64,000 nucleotides of DNA from Hyphomicrobiales bacterium. Its GTDB lineage: Bacteria; Pseudomonadota; Alphaproteobacteria; Rhizobiales; Rhizobiaceae. The stretch is taken from assembly GCA_900468535.1 (NCBI GenBank), contig UBTY01000051.1, forward strand, positions 1-64,000. Reading direction: 5' to 3'. A model generated the notes under the pieces. That model worked only from the letters and a program-made list of their open reading frames with translations. It searched no databases and was not told where the DNA came from. How positions within the stretch are numbered: the first letter of the stretch is position 1; every line of letters begins with the position of its first letter. Positions 25,054 to 34,378 of this stretch are shown here, piece after piece. Made by a program: the position numbers and the translations under genes.

Positions 25054-27900
25054 TTGATCGACATGAGCTATTACGAGAAATTCTCAGGACGTCAGCACGC
25101 GCTTTCCCAGTTCGGAGACTTTGTCCTGGATCACGAGGATATCGATGAAATCCTGGCGGAGGGATGTCGGCTGGTGGCAGCGGCACTTGGCGCCGATCTC
25201 GCCAAGGTCATCGAGATCGAGCGAGATTCAAATACTGGCTTCATCCGCGCCGGAATTGGCTGGAATCCGGGCATCGTTGGCAAGGAGCGCATCAGCCTTA
25301 CCGAGCAATCGTCGGAAGCTTATGCGATCCGGGAAACGCAACCCGTCATCACTAACGACATCGGTCGGGAAGACCGGTTCGAGTTTCCTTCGTTTCTCAC
25401 CGATCACGGCGTGGTCGCCCTAGTGAACGTTCCTATCTTCCTGCCAGGGCGCATCCCTTGGGGCATCCTGCAAGTCGACGCCCGCGAACCCCGCGAGTTC
25501 GATCAGGAGGACATCGAGTTCCTAAAGACCTATTCGATGGTGCTCGGCCCGGTCATCGACCGAATTCAACTCGCGAGAGAGCGGAAGGCCACCGAAGCTC
25601 TACGCGCGGCCGACTTTGCGGCGTTGGAGGAATTGCAGCGCATCAGTGCAGAGCTAGTCGGTGACCGGGAGCCAGACGTGCTCTACAATCGCATCGTTGA
25701 GGCCGCCGCTTTTTTCATGCAGTCGGACGCGGCCAGCATTCAGGTGCTCGACCCGACAGCCAATCAGCTCAAACTCATGGCATGGCGCGGTTTTCACTTT
25801 GAATCGGCCAAGTTCTGGGACTGGGTGCGTGCGGATACGGGAAGTTCCTGCGGTCGCGCGCTCGGGGCCGGAGAACGCATCATCGTTCCTGACATGGACC
25901 AATTCGACGGCGAACTCGAGGATGTGGAAGCCTATCGGCGATCCAACCTTCTTTCTGTCCAGTCCACGCCGCTCAGGGCGTTTAGTGGCCAGGTCGTCGG
26001 TATGCTGTCGACCCATTGGCAAGCTCGACGAGAAATTTCGTCAGACGACTGCCGACACTTCGACGTGCTGGCGCGGTTATCGGCCGATCTGATCGAGCGC
26101 ATTCATGCCACCGAGCGGCTTCGGGATAGCGAGTCGACACTCGCTGCGGCGCTCGAAAGTGTACCGGTCGGAGTCGCTGTGATGGATCTTGCGGGAGCAG
26201 CCGTGGTTTCGAACGCGGAATACCGCCGCTTTCTCCCGAACGCAATCATTCCGTCACGAGACCCTACGGCACTGGCAAGGTGGCAGGCTTGGGATTCGGA
26301 CGGACGGGCGATCGATCCGAGCGGCTTCCCCATTGCACGCGCCTTGGGGGGCGAAGCCGTCATGCCGGGCCTCGAAATGCTTCTTATCGATCCTGATGGT
26401 AAGGAGACGTGGACAACAGTCGCGTCCGTGCCGATCCGCGACGAACAGGGTCGGGTGACCGGTGCCGCCACGGCAATTTCCGATATCGATCGGGCCAAGC
26501 GCAGTGCTGAAGCGTTGCGTGTCAGTGAGGAGCGCCTTCGCCAGTTTGGCGAAGCGTCCCAAGACGTCCTCTGGATTCGCGATGCCGACCGCCTGCAGTG
26601 GCAATATCTGACAACTGCCTTCGAAGCGATCTACGGATTGAGCCGCGATAAGGCACTGAGCGGCGACAATTTTCGCAACTGGCTCGACCTTATCGTTCCT
26701 GCAGATCGTAAGCATGCGGCCGAAGCTATCAAGCGCGTGCACCAAGGCGAATATCTGACGTTCGACTATCGCGTCCGCCGTCCCAACGATGGCGCGATCC
26801 GCTGGCTGCGCGACACCGACTTTCCCATTGCCGATCCGGATGGCAAGATCCGGCTGATTGGAGGCGTTGGCCACGACATGACCGAATTGCGCGAGATCGA
26901 ACGGCGCCTTCAGGTTCTCATGGAAGGAATTCCACAACTCGTCTGGCGAGCGGTTGGCGAAGGCTACTGGACTTGGTCGAGTCCGCAGTGGCGACAATAT
27001 ACCGGGTTTGGACCCCAAGATAGCCAAGGATTGGGGTGGCTGAGTGCATTCCATCCGGAGGATCACGACGCACTGAGAACCGCTTGGAGAGACGCTCAAG
27101 CGGATGGAATATTTGAGATCGACGCGCGGATTTGCCGGGCAAACGACAACAGTTTCCGCTGGTTCCAAACACGGGCGTCAGCGGTGCGCGATGAAGCTGG
27201 CGCGATCATCGAATGGCTCGGCACATCAACCGACGTCCATGACATGCGGGAGTTGCAGGAGCGCCAGAAAATACTGGTCGCCGAACTCCAGCATCGAACC
27301 CGCAATCTCATGAGCGTCGTGCGCTCGGTTTCGGACAAGACTTCGCGTGCCAGCGCGAACTTGTCGGAGTTCCGCGCTCGGTTTCGAGATCAGCTGGAAG
27401 CGCTATCGCGCGTCCAAGGTCTGCTTTCTCGCCTGAACGAGCACGAGCGGGTGACATTCGACGAGCTCATTCATGCCGAGCTAGGATCAATGAATGGGAC
27501 GACGGATCAAGTGACGCTTCATGGGCCGAAAGGCGTGCGCCTTCGTTCCTCGGCGGTGCAGATACTCGCGATGGCTCTTCACGAACTGGCGACAAATGCA
27601 GTAAAGTATGGCGCGCTTAGTCAGCCGCTGGGCAGGTTGGTCGTGCACTGGACGTTGGAAACAATCGCGGCAGACGACACAGCTTGGCTCCACATCGATT
27701 GGCGTGAGAAGGGCGTCATCATCCCTCCTGTACCGCCAGCCAGGCTCGGTGGCGGGCAGGGACGCGAGCTTATTGAGCGGGCCTTGCCATATCAGCTCCG
27801 GGCCAAAACCAGTTTCAAGATTGAATCAGACGGCGTTCATTGCACAATTTCGATGCCGATTTCGAAAACCACGAGATCACCGGAGGTTACCGTTGCCTAG
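25054..27900 (+). CDS. hybrid-sensor-type HWE histidine kinase with GAF and PAS domains
   Basis: 948 residues from TTG 25054, six bases after GGGGGAG; ATG 25063 is an alternative. Order: GAF (about 15-170), GAF (about 205-345), PAS (about 360-480), PAS (about 498-612; FDYRVRRPNDGAIRWLRDTD), PAS (about 615-738), then an HWE kinase core. Phospho-acceptor His is at about residue 747 in AELQHRTRNLMSVV; the N-box reads ALHELATNAVKYGAL and the G-box GGGQGRELIERALPY. No membrane segments, so it is a cytoplasmic sensor of redox, light or small molecules. GAF Cys residues could hold a bilin but are not diagnostic. Its stop overlaps the response-regulator start at 27893 by eight bases. Confidence 0.93.
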   Translation: MIDMSYYEKFSGRQHALSQFGDFVLDHEDIDEILAEGCRLVAAALGADLAKVIEIERDSNTGFIRAGIGWNPGIVGKERISLTEQSSEAYAIRETQPVITNDIGREDRFEFPSFLTDHGVVALVNVPIFLPGRIPWGILQVDAREPREFDQEDIEFLKTYSMVLGPVIDRIQLARERKATEALRAADFAALEELQRISAELVGDREPDVLYNRIVEAAAFFMQSDAASIQVLDPTANQLKLMAWRGFHFESAKFWDWVRADTGSSCGRALGAGERIIVPDMDQFDGELEDVEAYRRSNLLSVQSTPLRAFSGQVVGMLSTHWQARREISSDDCRHFDVLARLSADLIERIHATERLRDSESTLAAALESVPVGVAVMDLAGAAVVSNAEYRRFLPNAIIPSRDPTALARWQAWDSDGRAIDPSGFPIARALGGEAVMPGLEMLLIDPDGKETWTTVASVPIRDEQGRVTGAATAISDIDRAKRSAEALRVSEERLRQFGEASQDVLWIRDADRLQWQYLTTAFEAIYGLSRDKALSGDNFRNWLDLIVPADRKHAAEAIKRVHQGEYLTFDYRVRRPNDGAIRWLRDTDFPIADPDGKIRLIGGVGHDMTELREIERRLQVLMEGIPQLVWRAVGEGYWTWSSPQWRQYTGFGPQDSQGLGWLSAFHPEDHDALRTAWRDAQADGIFEIDARICRANDNSFRWFQTRASAVRDEAGAIIEWLGTSTDVHDMRELQERQKILVAELQHRTRNLMSVVRSVSDKTSRASANLSEFRARFRDQLEALSRVQGLLSRLNEHERVTFDELIHAELGSMNGTTDQVTLHGPKGVRLRSSAVQILAMALHELATNAVKYGALSQPLGRLVVHWTLETIAADDTAWLHIDWREKGVIIPPVPPARLGGGQGRELIERALPYQLRAKTSFKIESDGVHCTISMPISKTTRSPEVTVA

Positions 27901-28264
27901 TTTCACTTTGAAAAGTTGCCGTGTCCTCGTCGCTGAAGATGAATACATGCTTGCCCAGGAATTGGAGACCGAGCTTCACGATGCCGGCGCGATCGTCATT
28001 GGGCCGGTCGCAACCCTTGCCGAGGCGATTACCCTCATCAACACTGATGTCGACATTGACGGAGCGATCCTGGACGCAAACTTGGGGGGAGAGTTGGTAT
28101 ATCCGGCAGCCGAGCTACTCATCGACCGGGGAGTGCCTATCGTGTTGACGACCGGCTACGACGCCTCCGCCATTCCGTCACGCTTTCGAAGCCTGCTGCG
28201 ATGTGAAAAACCCGTTGACGTGAAGAATGTCGTCAATGCGATCGGTCTTGCTTTGGAGATCTGA
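27893..28264 (+). CDS. single-domain response regulator
   Basis: 123 residues from the TTG at 27893, with GGAGG six bases upstream and an eight-base overlap with the kinase gene. A receiver only: acidic pocket VAEDEYML, phospho-acceptor Asp in AILDANLGGE, Thr in VLTTGYDA, and Lys-Pro in RCEKPVD. No output domain. The GYDASAIPSRF segment is typical of receivers paired with HWE kinases. Probably a phosphate relay partner or sink for the upstream kinase, controlling a diffusible target. Confidence 0.92.
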   Translation: MPSFTLKSCRVLVAEDEYMLAQELETELHDAGAIVIGPVATLAEAITLINTDVDIDGAILDANLGGELVYPAAELLIDRGVPIVLTTGYDASAIPSRFRSLLRCEKPVDVKNVVNAIGLALEI

Positions 28265-28563
28265 AGCCCTCCTGGTGTGATAAATCCTGTTCGGAGGCTC
28301 GGAGTACGCCAGGTGGGCTCATTGGCGCTTTCGGTACTTCAACGAGCATGACAGAGTTGCTGAGCGGCTATGCGATCACGACCGCAGAGACTGAAGGGGA
28401 CTTGCGGTGCATTCGCGGGGTGGACGTCGGCATACCCCGCTGTTCGCTTTGTTGCGGGATCAGCTCAGGCGTTTCGAGCGGCTTTGCCCAGAACGCGCTA
28501 TCGGTATCGGAGAAGATACTCGTGTTCGGCGAAACCGCACGACACCTTGACCGTTTCCCTGCC

Positions 28564-29454
28564 ATGACAGACGTGGATCGTGAAAAGAAAGACGCAGTCG
28601 AGCCGTTGCAGGAAACGGTTTCGTTCGCTTTTGACCGGATGACAGTCGTCCGTTTCAGAGAGATATTCCCCAACGCGCGCTGGAGCGACACGCTCCATGC
28701 ATGGACGGTGCCAGGTAAGACGGCGCGCCGCCGCATCGACCGATGGCTTGCCGCCGAGAATGCGCGACGATCGCAATTTGAAGAGGAGCGTGGTCGAGAT
28801 GCTTACGAATTCGAGCCGATCCTTAGCCCCTACCTGCAGGTCTTCGACCGCGGCTTCCGCGTTCGCACCCCTTACTCAAGAACCGTCGTCGAAGAGTTGC
28901 GCCAGGTGCCCTTCGCGCGCTGGAATGGCGACGACCGCGCATGGGAGGTGCCATTCTCCTCATATGACGATCTTCAGGACCGATGGGAAACGATCGTGGA
29001 GGCCGCGAGGAGAGCCGAGCCTGAAGAGCGGCGGAAACGCGCGGAGGCTCGCCGAGGAACCGAAGAGGAGGCCAAAGCAAAGCGCCGGACCTCCGAGCGC
29101 AGGAAGAAGCGCCTACCAGTTCCAGGCGACGATCTTCCTCCTCTGCAGCGGCCGGTCGCGACCGCCGTTTATGGGATCGTCGTCCTGACCGAAATTACGG
29201 GCGAGTTGGTAGATCCGAATGAGGTTGCCGAGCATCATCCGGACGCAGACGACGAACATGTCTGGGCAGGGTGGCGGTCTCCGACCTTGGATGAGCTCGT
29301 TCATACCTGGCCAGCGCGAGTGGAGCCGGGCGAGTACGAGCGGCTACGCGGGTGGTGGCAGCCGACGCTCGATGAGCTGAGAGAAGCGAGACGAAGAGCA
29401 AAGTCAATCGATCGCCGCAGGCGAAAGGGCGATAAGGCCGCAGATGTGGAATGA
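28564..29454 (+). CDS. hypothetical protein with two repeated W-rich units
   Basis: 296 residues from ATG 28564 (MTDVDREKKDAVEPL); the frame is open to 28348 without a ribosome site, so the start is uncertain. Two related units occur: FREIFPNARWSDTLHAWTVPGKTARRRIDRWL (28.65 kb) and LRQVPFARWNGDDRAWEVPFSSYDDLQDRW (28.9 kb), each with an (F/P)ARW..D..AW.VP pattern like HARP-type modules. A basic coiled stretch (EERRKRAEARRGTEEEAKAK) and a C-terminal repeat (WRSPTLDELVHTWPARVEPGEY, WWQPTLDELREARRRAKS) follow. Function unknown; nucleic-acid binding is possible. Confidence 0.65.
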   Translation: MTDVDREKKDAVEPLQETVSFAFDRMTVVRFREIFPNARWSDTLHAWTVPGKTARRRIDRWLAAENARRSQFEEERGRDAYEFEPILSPYLQVFDRGFRVRTPYSRTVVEELRQVPFARWNGDDRAWEVPFSSYDDLQDRWETIVEAARRAEPEERRKRAEARRGTEEEAKAKRRTSERRKKRLPVPGDDLPPLQRPVATAVYGIVVLTEITGELVDPNEVAEHHPDADDEHVWAGWRSPTLDELVHTWPARVEPGEYERLRGWWQPTLDELREARRRAKSIDRRRRKGDKAADVE

Positions 29455-29505
29455 CGTCGCCCGGCTCTATATTGCTTTAGGAGTGACTGAAAGAGGAGGT
29501 CGGGC

Positions 29506-29907
29506 ATGCATATCGACGGCGCTTGTCATTGCGGAAAGGTCACCTACGAGGCGAACATCAATCCTGAAAACATTTCGATCTGTCATTGCACCGATTGCCA
29601 ACGGCTGACGGGATCGGCCTATCGCGTGACAGTCAGCGCGTCGCGTAGCGATTTCCGCATTACGTCCGGTGATCCGAGGGTCTACACAAAAATCGCCGAC
29701 AATGGTCGCCGAAGGATGCAGTACTTCTGCTCGAATTGTGGTTCTCCGATCTATACCACGGGCGAGTTGGAAGATGCGGAGCAGGTGGGCATCCGGCTCG
29801 GAACGGTAAATCAGCGCCAGGCGCTCAAACCCAGAGCACAGTTCTGGTGTTCGTCGGAACTGCCCTGGGCCGAAGATCTTGGCACTCTGCCACGACACTC
29901 TAAATGA
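29506..29907 (+). CDS. GFA/CENP-V-family zinc-binding protein
   Basis: 133 residues; GAGGAGGTC lies just upstream. Zinc-ligand Cys pattern: ACHCGKVTYE, ICHCTDCQRLTGS, and FCSNCGSPIYTTG. The family fold was named for glutathione-dependent formaldehyde-activating enzyme, though most members have no proven catalysis. A second, frameshifted GFA-type gene is at 42867-43240. It precedes the frameshifted small gene at 30003 by 95 bases on the same strand. Confidence 0.9.
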   Translation: MHIDGACHCGKVTYEANINPENISICHCTDCQRLTGSAYRVTVSASRSDFRITSGDPRVYTKIADNGRRRMQYFCSNCGSPIYTTGELEDAEQVGIRLGTVNQRQALKPRAQFWCSSELPWAEDLGTLPRHSK

Positions 29908-30002
29908 TGTGTCTCGTTCCCTTTGAAAAGGAAGGGCGAAACTTTCGCAACAAGGGAGCGCTTTGTGAGTTTCCTCGTGATCTAAATCACAGGGGACCAG
30001 GT

Positions 30003-30310
30003 ATGGCAAACGATAGCACAATGACCATCCGCGCCAATTTTGAAACGCGAGAGGCAGCAGATCTCGCAGTCGAAACCTTGTTCAACAGCTCGCAATTCTC
30101 AGGCCGCATGTCTTCATCCAGTCGGCGGAAGCGGATAACGCGTCGGGATCGAAAGCTTCGGACGGCGACGTCGTGCAAGGCGACGGCTCCCCCAATGATG
30201 CGCCGCTCGCGGGCGACATCGAGGTGTCCGTCGACAAAGCCGAAAGCCTGCTACCCAAGGTCAGCCGGATTTTTGAGGACCTTTGCGCAATGCGCGTGTC
30301 GAGCAACTGA
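30003..30310 (+). pseudogene. small conserved protein, one-base frameshift
   Basis: Starts MANDSTMTIRANFETREAAD then LAVE, shifts near 30077 and continues in the next frame LVQQLAILRPHVFIQSAEAD, ending DIEVSVDKAESLLPKVSRIF and a stop at 30308-30310. With one added base the product is about 102 residues with a ferredoxin-like alpha-beta pattern. A sequencing error or true mutation cannot be told apart. The stop is three bases before the next gene start at 30314. Confidence 0.65.
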
Positions 30311-30313
30311 GCT

Positions 30314-31662
30314 ATGGCGAACAATGAGCAGAGCGGATGTGGCCGCCGTATTCTGGTCACCGGTGCAAGCATCGCTGGCAACGCACTTGCCTGGTGGCTT
30401 GCCAAGCGAGGCTTCGACGTGACCGTCGTCGAGCGCTATCCTCAGTTTCGTGACGGCGGACAGAACGTCGACATTCGTGGAGCGGCTCGCGAAGTCCTTA
30501 GGAAAATGGGTCTCGAACAAGCGGTCGCCGACAGCGGCACTGGAGAGACAGGTGTCCGGTTTGTGGACGCCGCCGACACCACTGTCGCACAGTTTGACGT
30601 CGCGGACCTCGGTGCCGACGGACCGACTGCTGAGCTCGAAATACTTCGCGGGGATCTGGCGCGCATCTTCTACGACGCCTCCAGGCAATCGTAAGCTTCA
30701 GGTTCGACGATTGCATTGAGGACGTTGGCGACATGGACGACCGTGTAGAGGTTTTCTTCAGAGGAGGCGTTCGCGAGCACTATGATCTAGTCGCTGTCGC
30801 CGAGGGCGTCGGCTCCGCTACCCGCGAGCGTCTGTTTCCTGGCGAAAACGATCCCCGTTGGCTCGACGTGACGATGGGATACTTAACAATTCCCAAGGGC
30901 AATTGGGATGGGGACCTCTGCCGGATCTTTACAGCCGGCAAGGGACGGAGCATCTGGCTGAGACCTGACAACAAGGGCACGACACGAGCCATCCTCACAG
31001 TTCAAAAACAGGCCGATGGCGACGAAACGCTTTCGCGCGCACAGGAGATTGCATTCTTGCGAGAGCGTTTCGCTGATGTCGACTGGGAGGCTCCGCGCGT
31101 CCTTCGCGGATTGGAGGCGGCCGACGACCTTTATTTCGACGTCCTGCGTCAGGTGAAGATGCGGGCGTGGTCGAAAGGTCGCGTCGTACTGACCGGCGAC
31201 GCGGCGTGGTGCGCCACGCCGATCGCAGGGATTGGAACTACGCTTGCGATCGTCGGCGCCTACATCCTGGCAGGCGAGTTGTCGCAGTCGACGGATCTCC
31301 AGAAAGCTCTGAAGCGCTACGAACGGATCATGCGTCCTTACGTCGAAAAAGGCCAGAACGTGCCGAAGTTTGCCCCGAAATTGCTGCAGCCACAAACGAC
31401 GCTGGGCGTGGCTTTGCAAAGGGCGGTACTGCGCGTGGTCGACACGCCCGGTGTCAAGCAGTTTGCCACGAAGCAGTTTATATCCGGTGCCGATGAGTTC
31501 GGCTTGCCTGCGTATGACAAGATCGCCTCACAGCGCGGAAGCCCGCGCATGCTACACGATCTGCGAGAAATAAATCATGGAAACTTTAGGATCTCGGGGG
31601 TGTCGCCGATAAATCCAAAAGGAGAAAACATCAATGAAGAAGATCGCAATTCTCTCCGCTAG
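30314..31662 (+). pseudogene. FAD-dependent monooxygenase (TetX/PHBH-like), one frameshift
   Basis: N-terminal part 30314-30694 has the FAD Rossmann motif VTGASIAGNALAWWLAKRGF and the DG-type segment RDGGQNVDIRGAAREVL. A one-base shift near 30685 then moves the frame. The C-terminal part continues VSFRFDD...YDLVAVAEGVGSATRERLF with the second FAD motif VVLTGDAAWCATPIAGIGTT. Together this is a full-length class A flavin monooxygenase of about 450 residues. Such enzymes hydroxylate aromatics or inactivate tetracyclines; the substrate is not readable. The frame continues past the usual end into a small exported ORF at 31634. Confidence 0.8.
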
Positions 31663-31717
31663 CCTGTTGCTTGCCGCGTCCGGCGCAGTGGCGCAAACGA
31701 CGAGCACATCGCAGTAA
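31634..31717 (+). CDS. very short exported peptide or truncated small gene
   Basis: A good ribosome site (AAAAGGAGAAAA) precedes ATG 31634. The peptide is only a signal sequence plus eight residues (MKKIAILSASLLLAASGAVA, then QTTSTSQ) before TAA. It overlaps the end of the monooxygenase frame. Probably a small periplasmic protein whose body was lost by a premature stop; after the stop the frame continues TPAGNQVLPFQKLG. It may be only a remnant. Confidence 0.4.
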   Translation: MKKIAILSASLLLAASGAVAQTTSTSQ

Positions 31718-31761
31718 ACGACGCCTGCGGGAAACCAAGTCTTGCCTTTCCAGAAACTCGG

Positions 31762-31786
31762 GAACATGATTGCTTGGTGGAAGTTC
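31762..31786 (+). promoter_or_regulatory. possible EcfG-type promoter (GGAAC-N16-AGTT)
   Basis: GGAAC at 31762-31766 and AGTT at 31783-31786 lie 41 bases before the small gene at 31827. One mismatch in the minus-10 element. Confidence 0.3.
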
Positions 31787-31826
31787 ACTTTCCGAACTCA
31801 TGAGGATTTCTGACGGAGGAAGGAGA

Positions 31827-31994
31827 ATGGCATCCACGGGAACGGACGCCTCGCATTCCAAAAGCGACTCTAAGTCGACTTCTTCAAAGAGTGCGTTGGC
31901 GACGACGAAGCGCGTAAGTTCGTCCCGCAAACAGGGCGGTTCGCATGAGCAGCACGTCAAGGCGGGTGAGCAGAGCCACAAGAATTCGAAGTGA
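31827..31994 (+). CDS. small hydrophilic (KGG-like) stress-type protein
   Basis: 55 residues with a very strong ribosome site (GGAGGAAGGAGA) before the ATG at 31827. Almost entirely Ser, Lys, Thr, Gly, His and Asp; the C-terminus KQGGSHEQHVKAGEQSHKNS resembles the KGG-type repeat of general stress proteins. Predicted disordered and heat-stable. Function is inferred only from composition; a possible EcfG promoter lies upstream. Confidence 0.6.
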   Translation: MASTGTDASHSKSDSKSTSSKSALATTKRVSSSRKQGGSHEQHVKAGEQSHKNSK

Positions 31995-32079
31995 CGTCGA
32001 ATGCTTCGACCAAATGTTGAAGGGGCGCGGATCACTCCGCGCCCGAATTGTCTCAGGCGATCAAGAAGAGCCTCAACCG

Positions 32080-33573
32080 TCAGGGTGATAGGGCATCACG
32101 GCGAACCCACACGCAGACACTTTGCCCATTGGTCGGGAAATCTCCCCGACCTTCAATATTCGTGGTTACTTCAGCCTCATGATGACCCAAAAGTTCGATG
32201 AACATGGCATTCGAATGACTGGGACCGAGTTCAACGGATATTTGGCCGCCGTCGCCATTGGACATGACGACCACGCAACCGGGCTCGGTCTCGGTTCCCA
32301 GACGTGTGAAGCCGACCACATTCGGATGGTTGAATTGATCGACCTGTGGTCCATTGCCAAACCTCTGACGCGCTTCCATCAACTTGGCCAAGCAACCGAT
32401 TGCGGGCATTTCAACCTTCCAATCGCTTCCGTCGCAAGCTTTATCGCTGTATTCCGCGCCATACAAGTCCGGGTAGAAGACACAGGGCGTGCCATGTTCG
32501 CGCAGAAGGATCAAAGCATAGGCGAGGGGCTTAAACCAAGGCTCGACTGTTGCTTCCAGCGACTGCAGAGGCTGCGTGTCGTGATTGTCCACCAGCGTTA
32601 CGGCGTGATTTGGAACGGACGAAACCAGAGATCCGTCAAAAATAGTTCGCATGTCGAAGTCGGCACCCGCCCTGGAGGCATCGTGGAAGCGATGGTGTAG
32701 TGCAACGTCGAAAAGCATAAGCTGATTATCGACAAGGTCTAAGTATTTTGCGAGCGTCGCCACATCGGGATGCCAGTACTCGGCGACGACGAATAGATCG
32801 GTGCCGATGGTGTCGCGCATATAGCCGACCCAATCCTTGAAAAACCACGCTGGAATATGCTTGGCCGCATCAAGACGGAAGCCTGCGACCGGTACCTGCT
32901 CGGAAAACCAGCGACCCCAGTATTTCAGCTCTTCGTATACTGCCTTGTTACGAAATTCGACGTCTGCTCCCATAAGGTAGTCGAAGTTACCCAGCTCATC
33001 ATCGACTTCGTCGTTCCACTGACCTTCGCCATACTCGTTCATGAGCCGGAAGACCCCGGTCTCGTCAGGTCGTTCAATCAGGTCCACCCCACTGAAGCAC
33101 TGCTTGTCCCAGACAAACTCGGAGTATTTTCCCTGCCTGCCCGGAAAAGTGAACCGCGTATAGGCAAGAGCCTTGACGTCCTCTTCTCCGATTTGCGTCC
33201 GGTCATCGGCATTGACGCGTCGAACGATGACGCTTTCCTTTTCGTCCGCACCCATTTTGTGATTTAGCACCACGTCATGGATCGGTCGGATGCCGTGGTC
33301 GGCAAGGGTCCTGCAGGCGTTCTCAAAGGAGGACTTGTCGCCATACTTGGTAGCCACGCTTCCCTTTTGGTCAAATTCCCCAAGGTCGAAGAGATCATAC
33401 GTGTCGTACCCGACCGAGGCAGCTCCTGACGCCCCTTTATAGGCCGGCGGCAGCCACGTGTCAGTGACGCCGATTCTTGCGAGATCTGAAGCTTTTTCGC
33501 TAACCTCTCTCCAGAGGCGACCGTCGCCTGGCAAATACCAATGGAAAAACTGAAATAGTGTGCGTTTGCTCAT
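32080..33573 (-). CDS. amyS: cytoplasmic alpha-amylase (GH13)
   Basis: 497 residues from the ATG at 33573 (MSKRTLFQFFHWYLPGDGRL), no signal peptide. GH13 motifs in order: DVVLNHKMGAD (region I), GFRLDAAKHI (region II with the catalytic Asp), VAEYW (region III with the catalytic Glu), and LVDNHDTQPLQSLE (region IV). The layout matches the cytoplasmic AmyA/maltohexaose-forming group of about 480-500 residues. It would hydrolyse internal alpha-1,4-glucans such as glycogen or maltodextrins. It stands beside stress genes rather than glycogen genes. Confidence 0.93.
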   Translation of the reverse strand: MSKRTLFQFFHWYLPGDGRLWREVSEKASDLARIGVTDTWLPPAYKGASGAASVGYDTYDLFDLGEFDQKGSVATKYGDKSSFENACRTLADHGIRPIHDVVLNHKMGADEKESVIVRRVNADDRTQIGEEDVKALAYTRFTFPGRQGKYSEFVWDKQCFSGVDLIERPDETGVFRLMNEYGEGQWNDEVDDELGNFDYLMGADVEFRNKAVYEELKYWGRWFSEQVPVAGFRLDAAKHIPAWFFKDWVGYMRDTIGTDLFVVAEYWHPDVATLAKYLDLVDNQLMLFDVALHHRFHDASRAGADFDMRTIFDGSLVSSVPNHAVTLVDNHDTQPLQSLEATVEPWFKPLAYALILLREHGTPCVFYPDLYGAEYSDKACDGSDWKVEMPAIGCLAKLMEARQRFGNGPQVDQFNHPNVVGFTRLGTETEPGCVVVMSNGDGGQISVELGPSHSNAMFIELLGHHEAEVTTNIEGRGDFPTNGQSVCVWVRRDALSP

Positions 33574-33664
33574 TTGGGTCTCGGAAATGCTCAGCGCCGC
33601 TTTTTGCAAGCACGCGGGATGCCTCGCGCGAACGCGCGCGAGCACCCACGCGCTTGCAGGCGGT

Positions 33665-33853
33665 CTATCTGCATTCGCGTCGAATGCGGCTATTGATCAA
33701 AAGTTCGTGCAGGGTGGCGAACGGGCCAAAAAGCCTGAGAAGGTCACGCCTTTGTTTCTTATCGAGACCGCACCGGTCAGCAAAATCGTCAACGCGGTGC
33801 ACGTTACGAAGCCCGTCAGTCTTGATGTCGTTAATTTGAAAATGATTGCTCAT
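33665..33853 (-). CDS. small hypothetical protein
   Basis: 62 residues (MSNHFQINDIKTDGLRNVHR) with GAGGGG five bases before the ATG at 33853. DKKQRRDLLRLFGPFATLHELLINSR is a recognisable block of a recurrent but unnamed rhizobial small protein (from memory). An EcfG-like promoter with a CATT minus-10 (33880-33905 area) lies upstream, weaker than others. The opposite-strand frame 33560-33910 is judged non-coding. Confidence 0.6.
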   Translation of the reverse strand: MSNHFQINDIKTDGLRNVHRVDDFADRCGLDKKQRRDLLRLFGPFATLHELLINSRIRRECR

Positions 33854-33961
33854 GAAAACCCCTCGAAATCTGCGCGAGAGAAATGTCGATTGTCACACTT
33901 GGTTCCATGACGGATTAGGAAATTTTTGCCCTCGGCGTTCACTCATCCGAGGCTACTCCGG

Positions 33962-34372
33962 TCACGGCTCAGCAAATGCATCTGCTCGCACCGTCACTGT
34001 CTTGCCAGTTGGATCCTCGCGAAAAATGAGCCCCCCCTTGGCTTTCGAATGGCCGGGCACGTAGTCCAAAACCATCTCGACACGTTCAAGAACGGCCTCA
34101 CCATCGGTAATCTCGCCACGAACGGCCACCTGTGACGCCGTGGCGCTGGACTCGTTGCTGATTTCAAACAGAACCTGAACGCCATTGCTTCGCTTTTCCG
34201 TTCGAAGGACGATACCTTTGAGATCTGGGGTCGTGTCGCGGTCGACTACCGCATCCTTGCCGATCCATGCGACTATGGCGACTACCACCAGCGCCGAGAC
34301 GACGCCGCTAACCCACTCGATCCAATGCGGCTCACGAGCTTCGATGTCCTTGTCGTTCGAGATCTTGGTCAT
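33962..34372 (-). CDS. TIGR02588-family protein
   Basis: 136 residues. One membrane helix near the N-terminus (WIEWVSGVVSALVVVAIVAWIG) followed by a beta-rich soluble domain (VQVLFEISNESSATASQVAV, then EMVLDYVPGHSKAKGGLIF). It starts six bases after the stop of the TIGR02587 membrane protein gene, so they are co-transcribed. The pair is a recurrent two-gene unit in alphaproteobacteria; function unknown. The soluble domain, held by its helix, may face the periplasm. Confidence 0.88.
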   Translation of the reverse strand: MTKISNDKDIEAREPHWIEWVSGVVSALVVVAIVAWIGKDAVVDRDTTPDLKGIVLRTEKRSNGVQVLFEISNESSATASQVAVRGEITDGEAVLERVEMVLDYVPGHSKAKGGLIFREDPTGKTVTVRADAFAEP

Positions 34373-34378
34373 GGTTCC

